Both the position numbers and the translations under genes were made by a program. A stretch of 64,000 bases of DNA from positions 276,077 to 340,076 of the forward strand of contig CAJTAK010000004.1 in assembly GCA_910574255.1 (NCBI GenBank), read 5' to 3'. Shown here piece after piece: positions 27,062 through 36,952 of this stretch. Source of the DNA: Clostridia bacterium (GTDB lineage: Bacteria > Bacillota > Clostridia > Lachnospirales > Lachnospiraceae). The notes beneath the pieces were generated by a model. It worked only from the letters and a program-made list of their open reading frames with translations, did not search any database and was not told where the DNA came from. Position 1 is the first letter of the stretch; each line of letters opens with the position of its first letter.

Positions 27062-27883
27062 TTATACCTCGCTTATAAGTATTTGCAGCCTTCCAATAAG
27101 GTGGTAGGCTCCCATTCCTTTTGGGAGAAAGATACTGTCACCCTTTGTAAGCTTCAGGCTTCCATAGTTGCTTTTTAGGCTTCCTTCTCCCTCCAAAACA
27201 AGAAATGACTGAAAGGATGCCTCAACATTCCCTTCCATACATTCTACTATCTCGTATAATTGTACCACAAAATACGGACATTGCACTAATAAAGTTTTGG
27301 AATATCCATTTTTCTCGATTCTGGGCCCCATAGGATGACGTCCTGGCAAAGGCGGCATGAAGTTCGCAGCCTTAAGAGCTTTCTCAATATGCAGCGTCCG
27401 TCTCCTGTGGTTCTCGTCCTTTCGATCATAATCATACACTCGATATGTGATATCAGAGCTCTGCTGCACTTCTGCCACCGTAATCCCTCTGCCAATAGCG
27501 TGAATAATTCCTGCCGGAACAAAAAGGACGTCTCCTTTTCTTACCATTACCCTACGGCATACCTCCAGAAGGGTTCCGTTCTCAATCCGTTTCCGAAATT
27601 CATTTACAGAAATTCTATGCTTCAAACCATAATACAAATATGCGTCAGGCTCACAGTCCATCACGTACCACATCTCTGTTTTACCGTTTCCATGTTCCAT
27701 CTCCCATGCAAGAGAATCCTTTGGATGCACCTGAACCGAAAGGGCCTCCTTCGCTGTAATGATTTTAATCAAAAGAGGGATTTCTTCCAATCCCTCGTTC
27801 AGCCAGGAGAGCATCCAATCCTCTGTTCCCCATAAATAATTTTTCCGTACTGGCTGCAGCTTTATTGGCCCTTGCTCCATCAT
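27062..27883 (-). CDS. manA: Mannose-6-phosphate isomerase, class I
   Basis: Zinc cupin enzyme that turns fructose 6-phosphate into mannose 6-phosphate, the entry to GDP-mannose. 273 residues, the short bacterial form. Zinc ligands are in [16 protein letters not shown] and PAGIIHAIG; the arginine segment [10 protein letters not shown] is present. Start overlaps the stop of the fcl gene (ATGA). Confidence 0.95.
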   Translation of the reverse strand: MMEQGPIKLQPVRKNYLWGTEDWMLSWLNEGLEEIPLLIKIITAKEALSVQVHPKDSLAWEMEHGNGKTEMWYVMDCEPDAYLYYGLKHRISVNEFRKRIENGTLLEVCRRVMVRKGDVLFVPAGIIHAIGRGITVAEVQQSSDITYRVYDYDRKDENHRRRTLHIEKALKAANFMPPLPGRHPMGPRIEKNGYSKTLLVQCPYFVVQLYEIVECMEGNVEASFQSFLVLEGEGSLKSNYGSLKLTKGDSIFLPKGMGAYHLIGRLQILISEV

Positions 27884-28845
27884 CGCTCTGTAAACGCTCC
27901 TGTCTCATATTTTTTACAGAACCACTCATAAGTCTGGCGGATTCCTTTTTCCAAATCAATTTTCGGTTTCCAGCCCGTCTCCGAAATGCGGCTGATATCC
28001 GTCACCTTCCTGGGCGTTCCGTCTGGCTTTGCTGGATCCAGTACAATTCTGCCCGGATAACCTGTTACCTCTTTTACAAGCTCTGCCAGCTCTAAAATGC
28101 TTACTTCCTTCCCGGATCCCACATTAAAAAATTCGTTTCCGTCATAATGATCCATCAAATATAAGCATGCGTCCGCCAGATCATCCACATTCAAAAACTC
28201 CCGCAAAGGCGTCCCGCTTCCCCAAACAGTTACCGCAGGCTCTCCCTTTTGTTTCGCTTCGTGAAACTTTCGTATCAGTGCAGGAAGCACATGAGAATTA
28301 TCCAGTGCAAAGTTGTCATTCACTCCATAAAGATTGCAGGGCATCACACTGATATAGTGCGTGTGGTACTGCTGATTGTAAAAAGCGCACATTTTCAGCC
28401 CTGCAATTTTTGCCAGCGCATAAGCCTCGTTCGTTTTTTCCAAATATCCGCTCAAAAGATATTCTTCCCGAATAGGCTGAGGGCATTCTCGCGGATAAAT
28501 ACAAGAGCTTCCCAAAAACAGCAGCTTTTTTACCTGATTTTTATACGCTGCATCTATTACATTACACTCTATCTGCAGATTCTTCATAATAAAATCTGCC
28601 GGGTATGTATCATTGGCATGGATTCCGCCCACCTTGGCCGCTGCCAAAAGCACATAATCCGGTTTTTCCTCTGCAAAAAATGCTTCCACCTCTGCCTGCC
28701 TTGTCAAATCAAGCTCCTCATGTGTTTTCGTAATAATCTGAGCAAATCCCTCTTTTTTCAGACAGCGTACTAGTGCAGAGCCTACCAGTCCGCAGTGTCC
28801 GGCCACATATATTTTTTTCTGTCTATCCAATGGTTCACAAATCAT
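27880..28845 (-). CDS. fcl: GDP-L-fucose synthase
   Basis: Epimerase/reductase that makes GDP-L-fucose from GDP-4-keto-6-deoxymannose. 321 residues, extended SDR fold. NADP motif [13 protein letters not shown] (commonly GHRGMVGSA), [20 protein letters not shown] and catalytic YALAKIAG are present, with NLYGVNDNF and [14 protein letters not shown] typical of the family. Overlaps gmd and manA by 4 bp on each side. Confidence 0.96.
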   Translation of the reverse strand: MICEPLDRQKKIYVAGHCGLVGSALVRCLKKEGFAQIITKTHEELDLTRQAEVEAFFAEEKPDYVLLAAAKVGGIHANDTYPADFIMKNLQIECNVIDAAYKNQVKKLLFLGSSCIYPRECPQPIREEYLLSGYLEKTNEAYALAKIAGLKMCAFYNQQYHTHYISVMPCNLYGVNDNFALDNSHVLPALIRKFHEAKQKGEPAVTVWGSGTPLREFLNVDDLADACLYLMDHYDGNEFFNVGSGKEVSILELAELVKEVTGYPGRIVLDPAKPDGTPRKVTDISRISETGWKPKIDLEKGIRQTYEWFCKKYETGAFTER

Positions 28846-29924
28846 TTTTCTTCTCCTATTCCAGTTTCGCAGCGCTCATACTGTATACCAAGTTCCTTCA
28901 TGTCATGCTCCATCATAAGTTTTACCAGTTGCTCAAAGGAAGTCTTTCCTGGATTCCAGCCTAAAAGCTTCTTTGCCTTTGAAGGATCTCCCAAAAGCAA
29001 GTCTACCTCTGCCGGGCGAAAAAAATCAGGGGATACTTCAACTAATACTTTTCCGGTTTTCATATCAATCCCTTTTTCTTCGACACCCGTTCCCTGCCAT
29101 TGAAGATTAACTCCCCCCTGACGAAATGCAGTCTCTACAAATTCTCTTACGGTATGGGTCACACCGGTTGCAATCACAAAATCCTCTGGTGTCTCATGCT
29201 GCAGCATCCTCCACATACATTCCACGTAGTCCTTGGCGTAACCCCAGTCCCGTTTTGCATCCAGATTTCCCAGATACAGCTTTTCCTGATGCCCCGCCAA
29301 AATATTTGCTGTTGCCAGCGTGATTTTCCTTGTTACAAAATTTTCCCCTCTCCGTTCAGATTCGTGATTAAACAGAATCCCGTTTACCGCATACATTCCG
29401 TATGCTTCCCGATAGTGCCTCGTTATCCAATAGCCATAGAGTTTTGCCACCGCATAAGGAGAACGGGGATGAAATGGTGTCGTTTCCCTCTGTGGAATTT
29501 CCTCAGCCTTTCCGAAAAGTTCAGAGGTTGACGCCTGATAGATCCTAGTCGTCCTCGCAAGTCCTGCCGCACGCACAGCTTCAAGTACACGCAAAACGCC
29601 AACTCCATCTGCATTTGCTGTATACTCTGGTTCCTCAAAGGAAACAGCCACATGAGACTGAGCTGCCAGATTGTACACTTCGTTCGGTTTTATTTCAAGG
29701 AGCAGACGCACCAGATTCATAGAATCTGTCATGTCCCCATAAACCAGATGCAGCCTTTGTTCCTCATCTGTTCCTTTTTTTAACAGATGGGTAATTCTTG
29801 CTGTCGTATCGGTGGAGCCTCTGCGGAACAACCCATAAACTTCATATCCTTTTTCCAGCAAAAGCTCCGCCAGATAAGAGCCATCCTGGCCAGTAATTCC
29901 TGTAATTAATGCTGTTTTTTTCAT
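28842..29924 (-). CDS. gmd: GDP-mannose 4,6-dehydratase
   Basis: Converts GDP-mannose to GDP-4-keto-6-deoxymannose. 360 residues. Contains [44 protein letters not shown], catalytic [27 protein letters not shown] and [17 protein letters not shown], all typical of GMD. Overlaps manC and fcl by 4 bp each, so the four proteins are translationally coupled. Confidence 0.97.
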   Translation of the reverse strand: MKKTALITGITGQDGSYLAELLLEKGYEVYGLFRRGSTDTTARITHLLKKGTDEEQRLHLVYGDMTDSMNLVRLLLEIKPNEVYNLAAQSHVAVSFEEPEYTANADGVGVLRVLEAVRAAGLARTTRIYQASTSELFGKAEEIPQRETTPFHPRSPYAVAKLYGYWITRHYREAYGMYAVNGILFNHESERRGENFVTRKITLATANILAGHQEKLYLGNLDAKRDWGYAKDYVECMWRMLQHETPEDFVIATGVTHTVREFVETAFRQGGVNLQWQGTGVEEKGIDMKTGKVLVEVSPDFFRPAEVDLLLGDPSKAKKLLGWNPGKTSFEQLVKLMMEHDMKELGIQYERCETGIGEEK

Positions 29925-31282
29925 AATATACTACTCCTCTCTATCTCATCCCACTCAAAGGTAATCCGATGAATGTCATCATTTCCCACACTGGTTCCCA
30001 CATGAATCTCAATATACTCAAAATCCTTAAACGCTTTTACTGCATGACGCTGGTTTTTTCGAATACAGACTGCTTTTCCCTGAGAGAGCGCAATCTTATT
30101 TCCTTCCAAAATCAATTCACCTGTCCCTTTTAGGACCGTCCAAATCTCATCTCTATCCTTGTGGTAATGGTAACTGGAAGTCATGCCGTCATAGATTCGA
30201 ATCTTTCTTGTCAATGTAGAGATTTGTGCTGTCTCTGTATCATCCAGAGTTTCCAATGTTCCCCATCTCCGTTCTTCAAACATGGGCCGTGTCTGAAGCC
30301 CCGCTGTCAATTCTTTTACTCTGCCTGTCTCATTCTTATCTGCTACCAGAATTCCATCCTGTGCTGCTACGACTACCAGATTCCTCGTTCCTACAGTAAC
30401 TACCGGCATTGCCAGTTCATTGATTACCTGCGTGTTTCTGCAGGTATCATCTAAAATCACTTTTCCAAATGTATCCATGCTCATCTGCTCTGCCATAGCA
30501 TCCCAGGTACCAAGATCCTTCCAGTATCCCTGGAATTCTACAGCCGCCAGCTTTTCAGATTTCTCCAGCACCTCATAGTCAAAGCTGATTCTTGGTAATT
30601 TCTCATAGGCAGCATACAAGCCTTCGTAATCTTCCGGAACCCCGTACACCTTTGCCCGTTCCAGCATATCTCCAATCCGAAGACAGAAAACTCCGCAGTT
30701 CCATAGGGCTCCCTGCCCCAAAAGTTCTTCCGCCTGCCTTTCCTCTGGTTTTTCTATAAAGCTTTGGATCCAGAAATACCCCTCCTTCTGCTCTCCCGGC
30801 AATATATATCCGTATTTTGTTGCTGGATAAGAGGGCACTGCTCCCATAAGTCCTGCATCTGCACCGGAATCCTTCATAACCTTCTCCAATCCCTTTACCG
30901 CTTCAAAATAAGCTCTTTCTGTATAGGGGTCTATGGGCATCACGGCTACATAATCTTCTTTAGACGCTCCCATGCAGCTATGAAGATAGGCACAGGAAAG
31001 CAGTACGGCTCCAAAGGTATCCCTGCCTGCCGGTTCTGCAGCCATCTGCGCTCCGGGAACCTGACTTTGAATCAGCTCCGCCTGTGCTTCTCCCGCAGTG
31101 ATAATTGTATTATTCGCTATTTTTGCATCCAAAAGCTGTGCCCATACTCGCTGAAGCATCGAGCAGCGTTCCATGGAATTTGTTTCCTGATTGACCAGCT
31201 TTACATATTGTTTCGGTCTTGCATCATTTGATAACGGCCAAAGGCGTTTTCCTGAGCCGCCGGACAACAGTGCATAATACAT
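29921..31282 (-). CDS. manC: Mannose-1-phosphate guanylyltransferase with C-terminal cupin
   Basis: Makes GDP-mannose. 453 residues. The N-terminal nucleotidyltransferase opens with [21 protein letters not shown] and has [14 protein letters not shown] and NCGVFCLRI; the C-terminal third is a type-II mannose-6-phosphate-isomerase-like cupin ([20 protein letters not shown]). Whether that domain is active as an isomerase is unclear, since a class I manA is in the same operon. First gene of the operon. Confidence 0.95.
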   Translation of the reverse strand: MYYALLSGGSGKRLWPLSNDARPKQYVKLVNQETNSMERCSMLQRVWAQLLDAKIANNTIITAGEAQAELIQSQVPGAQMAAEPAGRDTFGAVLLSCAYLHSCMGASKEDYVAVMPIDPYTERAYFEAVKGLEKVMKDSGADAGLMGAVPSYPATKYGYILPGEQKEGYFWIQSFIEKPEERQAEELLGQGALWNCGVFCLRIGDMLERAKVYGVPEDYEGLYAAYEKLPRISFDYEVLEKSEKLAAVEFQGYWKDLGTWDAMAEQMSMDTFGKVILDDTCRNTQVINELAMPVVTVGTRNLVVVAAQDGILVADKNETGRVKELTAGLQTRPMFEERRWGTLETLDDTETAQISTLTRKIRIYDGMTSSYHYHKDRDEIWTVLKGTGELILEGNKIALSQGKAVCIRKNQRHAVKAFKDFEYIEIHVGTSVGNDDIHRITFEWDEIERSSIL

Positions 31283-31335
31283 AGATTTTTTTCCTTTCAG
31301 GTTGTTTGCTTATTAATTCTGTTTTTTCATTGCTT

Positions 31336-31364
31336 TTGACAGTATAAACCGGTATATTTAAGAT
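31336..31364 (+). promoter_or_regulatory. Promoter of the AraC-family regulator gene
   Basis: TTGACA (31336-31341), 17 bp, TAAGAT (31359-31364). It occupies the same DNA as the manC promoter on the other strand; an ACCGGT palindrome (31348-31353) lies in the shared spacer. Confidence 0.7.
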
Positions 31365-31369
31365 AACAA
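31341..31369 (-). promoter_or_regulatory. Promoter of the GDP-fucose operon
   Basis: Minus strand: TTGTTA (31364-31369), 17 bp, TATACT (31341-31346), about 60 bp before manC. It overlaps the divergent promoter of the AraC gene almost completely. Confidence 0.7.
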
Positions 31370-31451
31370 GTGAAGATGTTGCTTAAAATAGGTATTATAT
31401 TGCTATCCACAAGTTCTTTTTGAGACTATATGTGCATGAAAGGAAACTCCC

Positions 31452-32321
31452 TTGAAAAACTATTTTGATAAATTCCCCGATTCCTATGTAGAAAGCTCTC
31501 GGCGCATGATTCAGACTCCCAGCGCCTTTGCACGCTCTGCCCTCTATTATGTGCAGGAAACAGGTTATCTGAAACTAAAGGAAAGCCATCTTGCCCAACG
31601 TAAAAATCTGGATTCCTATCTGGTGGTTCTTGTCCTATCCGGAAGCGGTACACTTATGTACAAGGGAAACTCCTATTCTTTGCAAAAAGGCTCCTGCTTT
31701 TTTATTGACTGCATGGTTCCCTATTATCATCAGAGCAGCAGTTCTGATCCTTGGGAACTAATCTGGGTTCATTTTAACGGATCCAGTTCAGAGAAATACT
31801 ACCAGTATTTCTCCGCCAAAAGTGCCCCCGCTTTTCACCCCCAAACCTTTCCAGAACTTCAGGATTCTTTGGAACATCTGTTGGAGGTAAACACCGCCTC
31901 TGACCTCTCTGCTGAAATTTTTTCTTCACGGCTGATTGTGGATATTCTTTCCCTCCTGCTGCTTGATATTACTGAGCGCCATACCGAAAAGCACCCCGGA
32001 CATCAAAAGATGTCCCAGATACGTCAGTATCTGGATGAACACTATACAGAAAAGTTTTCTCTGGATGCTCTGTCAGAACATTTTTTCATTAGCAAATATC
32101 ATTTGTCCAGAGAGTTTCGCTCTCTCTATGGAATCACCCTGAATCACTACGTCATTGCCCGGCGTATTACGCTTGCTAAAAAGCTGCTCCGTTTTTCTGA
32201 CTATACTCTGGAGCAAATTGCAGAAAACTGCGGCTTCTATGATTCCAGCTATCTCAATCGGCAATTTAAAAAGTCAGAAGGCATCAGCGCTTCTGACTTT
32301 CGTAAAAAGTGGATTAATTAA
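31452..32321 (+). CDS. AraC-family transcriptional regulator
   Basis: 289 residues. N-terminal cupin sugar-sensing domain (LVVLVLSGSGTLMYKGNSYSL, then PWELIWVHFNG) and two C-terminal helix-turn-helix motifs (FSLDALSEHFFISKYHLSREF and YTLEQIAENCGFYDSSYLNRQF). The start is TTG 31452, with AAAGGAA 7 bases upstream; no in-frame ATG fits. Its last bases overlap the convergent SGNH gene. It may control manC or the SGNH hydrolase; its effector is unknown. Confidence 0.92.
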   Translation: MKNYFDKFPDSYVESSRRMIQTPSAFARSALYYVQETGYLKLKESHLAQRKNLDSYLVVLVLSGSGTLMYKGNSYSLQKGSCFFIDCMVPYYHQSSSSDPWELIWVHFNGSSSEKYYQYFSAKSAPAFHPQTFPELQDSLEHLLEVNTASDLSAEIFSSRLIVDILSLLLLDITERHTEKHPGHQKMSQIRQYLDEHYTEKFSLDALSEHFFISKYHLSREFRSLYGITLNHYVIARRITLAKKLLRFSDYTLEQIAENCGFYDSSYLNRQFKKSEGISASDFRKKWIN

Positions 32322-34996
32322 ATTCTGTTTTTCTTTTTTCGCTTTTTCATCTGAAATATAACGCCTGCAAGGAACGGCAAACTGATTGTTGCAGCAATAG
32401 CAACACCTATAGCCCATTTCCATCGTTCCAGCTTCATCCAGATTCGGCCATTCTTATTTACAATCTCTATCTGATAGGTTCTGGATACGCTGGTTCGGGC
32501 TATCTCATACATCTGGTTCTTAAGTTCCTCTGCTTGCGCTTTCCATGCTGCATAAGCAATATCCACATCCTCCTGTGTTGCGCTCCGTTCACCTAAAGTG
32601 GCTTTTCCCAAAACACTGCGGTATTCCGCAGAGCATTCCTGCCACTTCTGATTCAGCCCCTCTATCTCCTTTGCAGCAACCTGCCCCCAATTCCAGTCGC
32701 AAGCGGCCAAGTTCACTCCCTGTTCCAATGCTTCCCCTGTGAATTCTCCTATGGGAACATTATCCATATAAACTGTATACTTCTCACTGCTTTCCAGCCC
32801 TGTTACCTGAAGATTTTCCTGACTGATCCGGTTCATGATATCAAAATCCGCATCTGTCTGGGCAACTTCGCTGGAAATAGCCATAGGAAGACTGTAGGGA
32901 TGGTATGCAAAGCTTACATAATCTCCCCTCCCTCTCCATTTTACCCTGCTCACCTTCGCATTGTCTGTCTGTACATCTCCTTTATCCAGAATCCGAACAT
33001 CTGCCACTTCTTTTCCGGCTCCCTGCTGATATAAAAAGAAGAAGCCTGCCAGAATGCTTCCCTCTGCCTTTGGATGTATATTGTCATCCACAGTCAGGGT
33101 ATCATCTGCATCCTTTTCCTGAAAAAGCTTTGTGGCCCGCAGCATAGGGGTGTGAAGATCCACATAATGTGTTCCAAGTTCCCGGGATAGCTGCTTAAGC
33201 TTTACGGTATATTCCAAAAGGATATTATCTACCGTCTCTTTCATCTCGCCATTTTCTTTGTAATTAGAACTTCTGGTTTGATCGTAGGGTGTAGGCGCTG
33301 CCAGAATCACATCCTCATTCTCGATTCCTCTGGCATTCAGCATCTCTGTTAATTTCCGTATATTCTGAATATATGTCTCTGTATCGCCTCCATCCTGAGC
33401 TTCGTTCATGCCAAACATAATCACAGCCTTTGTAATCCCGTCCAAGGCAGCATCATAAATTCCGCTTTCCCCATTGTAAAGCTCCAAAGCATGCTTTGCC
33501 GTATAATAACCAGTGCCGAGATTTCGAAGCTCCAACTCCCAATGGGGATAACGTGTAATATAATACTGATGCAAAAACTCAGGATAACTGATTCCGCTGT
33601 AGCTCACCTGGGTAATACTGTCACCCAAAAAACCTACTACATCACCGTCTTCAAAAAGAAATTCCTCGGCCGGCATAGACTCCTGATCTAATATTTCCTT
33701 AGAGAATCCTTTTTCAACAATACTCACTATATAATCCTGATCCGCTGCAGTCTGTACTTTTTCATGTATTTTTTCCCGCAACGCTCTATCTGCTTTCTGC
33801 CAATTCTTCCATGTTTCCTGAAGCTGTGCCCATGCTTCCTCAGTGTCTGTTTCCGCCGCTGTATATACAGCACTTCGATATTCCGCTGCAAGCTTGTGGC
33901 GCACCCGGCTTTTTTCATCTATCTCAACTGCAAGCTTCCGTAAAGGGTTTTCCGCCAGCACAGCCAAATTAATTCCTTCTAGCAATTCCTGGCCTGTAAA
34001 GTCCCCCAAGACATTGTCACCTATGGTCAATTCATAAGAAACTTCTTCGGAAAAGCCTTCCACATAAAGTACTTCTTTTCCAATTGCTTCTGCTGATGGA
34101 ATCAGCCCCGTAAGCTCCTGAAACTCGTCTGCCGTAAACATCGGCAGACACTCCGGCTTCCAGCTCAGGCGCACGCCCTGTTCATTTCGGTAAAAATCCT
34201 CCAGTATTTCCACTGGCACTTCCGGAATCAAAAGCTCCGGCAGTTCCTCCACTGCCCCCTGAGCCTGAAGAATATAGTAAGCCATCACCATTTGACCAAC
34301 TGCCTCCGGGTGAATGCAATCACCTATGGTCAGAGTATTTTTTCCGTCCTCTTTCTGAAGCTCTACTGACAATTCTTTCATAGGTGTATGAAGATCTGCA
34401 TAACAGACCTTCCACTCTTCTGCTTTTACCTCCAGCTGTTCTGTAAATGCAGTCAGCCTGTCATCACTTCTCTGATAAGGATAGCCGTTTTTATCATAAT
34501 TAAGCGCACATGTCTGATCGTAGGGTGTCGGTGCAAGAATCAGTATATCCTCACCCTTCAGTCCATCTGCTTTTAAGCGTTCAATCAATTTCTCCATATC
34601 AGCAATATATGCTTCTACAGAGATCTCCTGTATTGCTTCATTCATTCCCAAAAGAATGACTGCCTGATTAAGCCCCTGAAACGCCGGATCTCTGTCATAG
34701 ATATCCAGCACATCCTGGACGGTACAGCTCGCCGTTCCCAGATTACGAAATTCAATCTCTCTGTTGGGAAAACGACTCAGATAGTACTGATAAAGGAATT
34801 CCATATAATTAATACTCGTATACTCCGCATGGGTTATGCTGTCACCAATAAATCCTACCACATCCCCATCCTCAAAAAATGATTCCTCTGCTTTTATCTC
34901 ATCGTTATTTTTTTCTCCAGCTGCAAAAATCTCTTTTTTTGAGCAGAGAAAAAGGATACATGCCAAGGCAAAACCATATGCCTTCCATTTTTTCAT
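32318..34996 (-). CDS. Membrane-anchored tandem SGNH/GDSL hydrolase
   Basis: Secreted esterase-like protein, 892 residues. It has a signal peptide (residues 1-26), then two similar SGNH units: the nucleophile motif GDSIT with Ser53 and Ser460, LGMNEA/FGMNEA in the middle, and IHPEA (H229) / IHPKA closing each catalytic domain. Each unit is followed by a helical segment of about 170 residues containing the repeated AAEYRSA/SAEYRSV. A C-terminal membrane helix ends in a Lys/Arg-rich tail. Likely deacylates surface or host glycans; substrate unknown. Both units keep the catalytic Ser and His. Confidence 0.88.
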   Translation of the reverse strand: MKKWKAYGFALACILFLCSKKEIFAAGEKNNDEIKAEESFFEDGDVVGFIGDSITHAEYTSINYMEFLYQYYLSRFPNREIEFRNLGTASCTVQDVLDIYDRDPAFQGLNQAVILLGMNEAIQEISVEAYIADMEKLIERLKADGLKGEDILILAPTPYDQTCALNYDKNGYPYQRSDDRLTAFTEQLEVKAEEWKVCYADLHTPMKELSVELQKEDGKNTLTIGDCIHPEAVGQMVMAYYILQAQGAVEELPELLIPEVPVEILEDFYRNEQGVRLSWKPECLPMFTADEFQELTGLIPSAEAIGKEVLYVEGFSEEVSYELTIGDNVLGDFTGQELLEGINLAVLAENPLRKLAVEIDEKSRVRHKLAAEYRSAVYTAAETDTEEAWAQLQETWKNWQKADRALREKIHEKVQTAADQDYIVSIVEKGFSKEILDQESMPAEEFLFEDGDVVGFLGDSITQVSYSGISYPEFLHQYYITRYPHWELELRNLGTGYYTAKHALELYNGESGIYDAALDGITKAVIMFGMNEAQDGGDTETYIQNIRKLTEMLNARGIENEDVILAAPTPYDQTRSSNYKENGEMKETVDNILLEYTVKLKQLSRELGTHYVDLHTPMLRATKLFQEKDADDTLTVDDNIHPKAEGSILAGFFFLYQQGAGKEVADVRILDKGDVQTDNAKVSRVKWRGRGDYVSFAYHPYSLPMAISSEVAQTDADFDIMNRISQENLQVTGLESSEKYTVYMDNVPIGEFTGEALEQGVNLAACDWNWGQVAAKEIEGLNQKWQECSAEYRSVLGKATLGERSATQEDVDIAYAAWKAQAEELKNQMYEIARTSVSRTYQIEIVNKNGRIWMKLERWKWAIGVAIAATISLPFLAGVIFQMKKRKKKNRI

Positions 34997-35095
34997 AAAG
35001 CTCCTCTCTTTTATTCATAACCACCCTCACCTTTGTCTGAAAACATCTCCCCTTTCCATCGCTTTACATAACTTTTAATGTTTTTCAGTATAACG

Positions 35096-35130
35096 AAAAA
35101 AGGGATATGCCGCAAGGCATATCCCAAAAA
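35096..35130 (-). terminator. Terminator of the transport/fucU operon
   Basis: Perfect 10-bp stem GGGATATGCC/GGCATATCCC with a 4-base loop, followed on the minus strand by TTTTTT. Lies about 50 bp after the fucU stop. Confidence 0.92.
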
Positions 35131-35178
35131 GATCAGAAATCTTAAGAATCTAATCCGTTTTTGTTAAGATTTTTTCGA

Positions 35179-35619
35179 TTATTCTACTACAACTCCCTTT
35201 TGAAGCATAATGTTGGCGTACAGCGCTTTCTCACTGGTAGCAATAATAGCATATGCTGTCTTTGCCTCATCATAGAATGCAAATCGCTCAATATTGCCTA
35301 CACAAGCTGCCCCACGCTTATCATACTTCGCAATAATATCCTTATATGTATCCCAGATAGGTGTCTCCACATCATCTCCAGGCACTACCTCCATCAAGTT
35401 TACCGGCTTTTCTACATAAGTGTCTAATGGGAAAAGCTTTAAGACAGCATCCAAAAGTTCCGGTACGCCATGACCGTCACAGCGAATCACAATGGCATCC
35501 TTTCCCATAGATTCTGCCGGGAAATTGCCATCTGAGATCACCAGCCGATCTCCATGCCCCATCTCGCACAAAACCATCAAAAGCTCCGGTGATAAAATTT
35601 GCGGAATTCCTTTTAGCAT
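35179..35619 (-). CDS. fucU: L-fucose mutarotase
   Basis: RbsD/FucU family enzyme, 146 residues, converting alpha and beta anomers of L-fucose. Close to E. coli FucU in memory: MLKGIPQILSPELLMVLCEMGHGD (catalytic histidine), NFPAES, LLDAVLKLFPLDTYV, and ERFAFYDEAKTAYAI near the end. RbsD (ribose pyranase) is the alternative, but these segments fit FucU better. Last gene of the ABC operon, separated from the binding-protein gene by an attenuator-like hairpin. No fucose isomerase or kinase is in the window. Confidence 0.9.
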   Translation of the reverse strand: MLKGIPQILSPELLMVLCEMGHGDRLVISDGNFPAESMGKDAIVIRCDGHGVPELLDAVLKLFPLDTYVEKPVNLMEVVPGDDVETPIWDTYKDIIAKYDKRGAACVGNIERFAFYDEAKTAYAIIATSEKALYANIMLQKGVVVE

Positions 35620-35679
35620 AAATATACCTCCATATTATTATATTTTCAAGCAGTCCCTTTGTGCTGCCTGTATAGTACG

Positions 35680-35708
35680 AAGAAAGGGCACACCGCAAGG
35701 TGTACCCC
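35680..35708 (-). terminator. Attenuating hairpin between binding-protein gene and fucU
   Basis: Stem GGGTACACC/GGTGTGCCC (9 bp with one G-U), TTGC loop, then TTTCTTC on the minus strand. Probably lets only part of the transcription through to fucU. Same loop sequence as the operon-end terminator at 35096-35130. Confidence 0.7.
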
Positions 35709-35726
35709 CTCTTCTACAAACTCTCT

Positions 35727-36881
35727 TTATTTGCCGTAAAGGTTATCCCAGATTGCAGGATCCTCAATGTTCTCAGCGGTGTACCACTGGCATCCGGTGT
35801 CAATGTCTGCCACTGACTCGCCATTTGCTGCTGCATACAGGCTTTCAACAAGCTTCTCGCCCATCTGTACAGGAGCCTGAGTAATAGCGCCAAGAAGAAC
35901 TCCGTTCTTTACAGCTTCAATCTGAGCTGCACCAGAGTCGAATCCGGCTGCAACAACCTGATCTGCACCAGTTCCGATCTCGCTGTGATTCTCAGCTGCG
36001 GAAACGATAGCATTTGCAGAGTGCTCATTGGAACCGTACAGTGCAAGGATTCCGTCCTCACCAAGGAGAGAGTTAACGTCTGCAAGAGATGCATCGGAAG
36101 TAACCTGTGCAGGAACACGAACGTCGATAATAACATTTGCGCCATCAGTCTTCTCACACTTGGAATCGCTGATGTACTTCTCATTACCAACAACGGTTGC
36201 CGTATGTCCGTCAGCTACTGCCAACTCAGCAAACTTGTCAATAAAGCCAAGACCTCTGTTTACAACGGACTCGGAAGTAGCATCCTGAGCTACAACGCCG
36301 ATACGAACAGTGCCATCGATACGATCTTTAACAGCCTTGTAAACTTCCTCTGCCGCTACGGCACCTGCTGCATAGTTATCTGTGGAGCAGTTTGCCAATA
36401 CGGATCCTTCCGGAGCACCTGGAACACCAGAGTCAAATCCGATTACCGGAATGCCCTTGTCGAGACATGTCTGAAGCTGGCCCTTTACGGACTCTGTATC
36501 CAGTGCAGCCAGACCGATTGCGGTTGGGTTTGCATTCAGAGCGTTCTCCAGCTGCTGTACCTGCTGGTCAATGTTGGACTCACTGTCCGGACCTACGAAG
36601 TTAACAGTTACACCAAGCTCTGCTGCCTTGCTCTCAACACCCTGCTTAACTGCCTGCCAGTACTCATGCTGTAATCCCTTGGATACGATCTCAAAAGACA
36701 TGCTGCCTGCATCTGCTGCAGGTGTATCTGTGGGCTCATCACTCTCTGCGGGTGCCTCGGTCTCTGCCGGAGCTTCTGTCTCTGCAGGTGCTGCAGGATC
36801 CTCAGCCTTGCCGCCACAGCCGCTTAACAGGGTTGCTACCATTGCTACGGAGAGCAATGCTGCTAAAACTTTCTTTTTCAT
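35727..36881 (-). CDS. Sugar-binding lipoprotein of an rbs-type ABC importer
   Basis: 384 residues. Signal peptide with lipobox LLSGC (C22), a Glu/Ala/Pro/Thr-rich linker to about residue 57, then a type-I periplasmic-binding domain (RbsB-like): KGLQHEYWQAVKQGVESKAAELG, VIGFDSGVP and AGFDSGAAQIEAVKNG. Binds a monosaccharide outside the cell for the two permeases and fused ATPase upstream. Co-transcription with fucU points to L-fucose or a related pyranose; this is inference. AGGAGG ribosome site precedes ATG 36879-36881. Confidence 0.93.
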   Translation of the reverse strand: MKKKVLAALLSVAMVATLLSGCGGKAEDPAAPAETEAPAETEAPAESDEPTDTPAADAGSMSFEIVSKGLQHEYWQAVKQGVESKAAELGVTVNFVGPDSESNIDQQVQQLENALNANPTAIGLAALDTESVKGQLQTCLDKGIPVIGFDSGVPGAPEGSVLANCSTDNYAAGAVAAEEVYKAVKDRIDGTVRIGVVAQDATSESVVNRGLGFIDKFAELAVADGHTATVVGNEKYISDSKCEKTDGANVIIDVRVPAQVTSDASLADVNSLLGEDGILALYGSNEHSANAIVSAAENHSEIGTGADQVVAAGFDSGAAQIEAVKNGVLLGAITQAPVQMGEKLVESLYAAANGESVADIDTGCQWYTAENIEDPAIWDNLYGK

Positions 36882-36952
36882 GTTTTAAGTTCCTCCTTTT
36901 ATTTTTCTCCTTTTTGGAGCATTTCTATGTAAACTGCTTATGCAGTAAACAC

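Noticed and set aside
31430..31468. Short ATG frame (MCMKGNSLEKLF) overlapping the AraC start
   Set aside because: No ribosome site precedes it and it is out of frame; likely chance.
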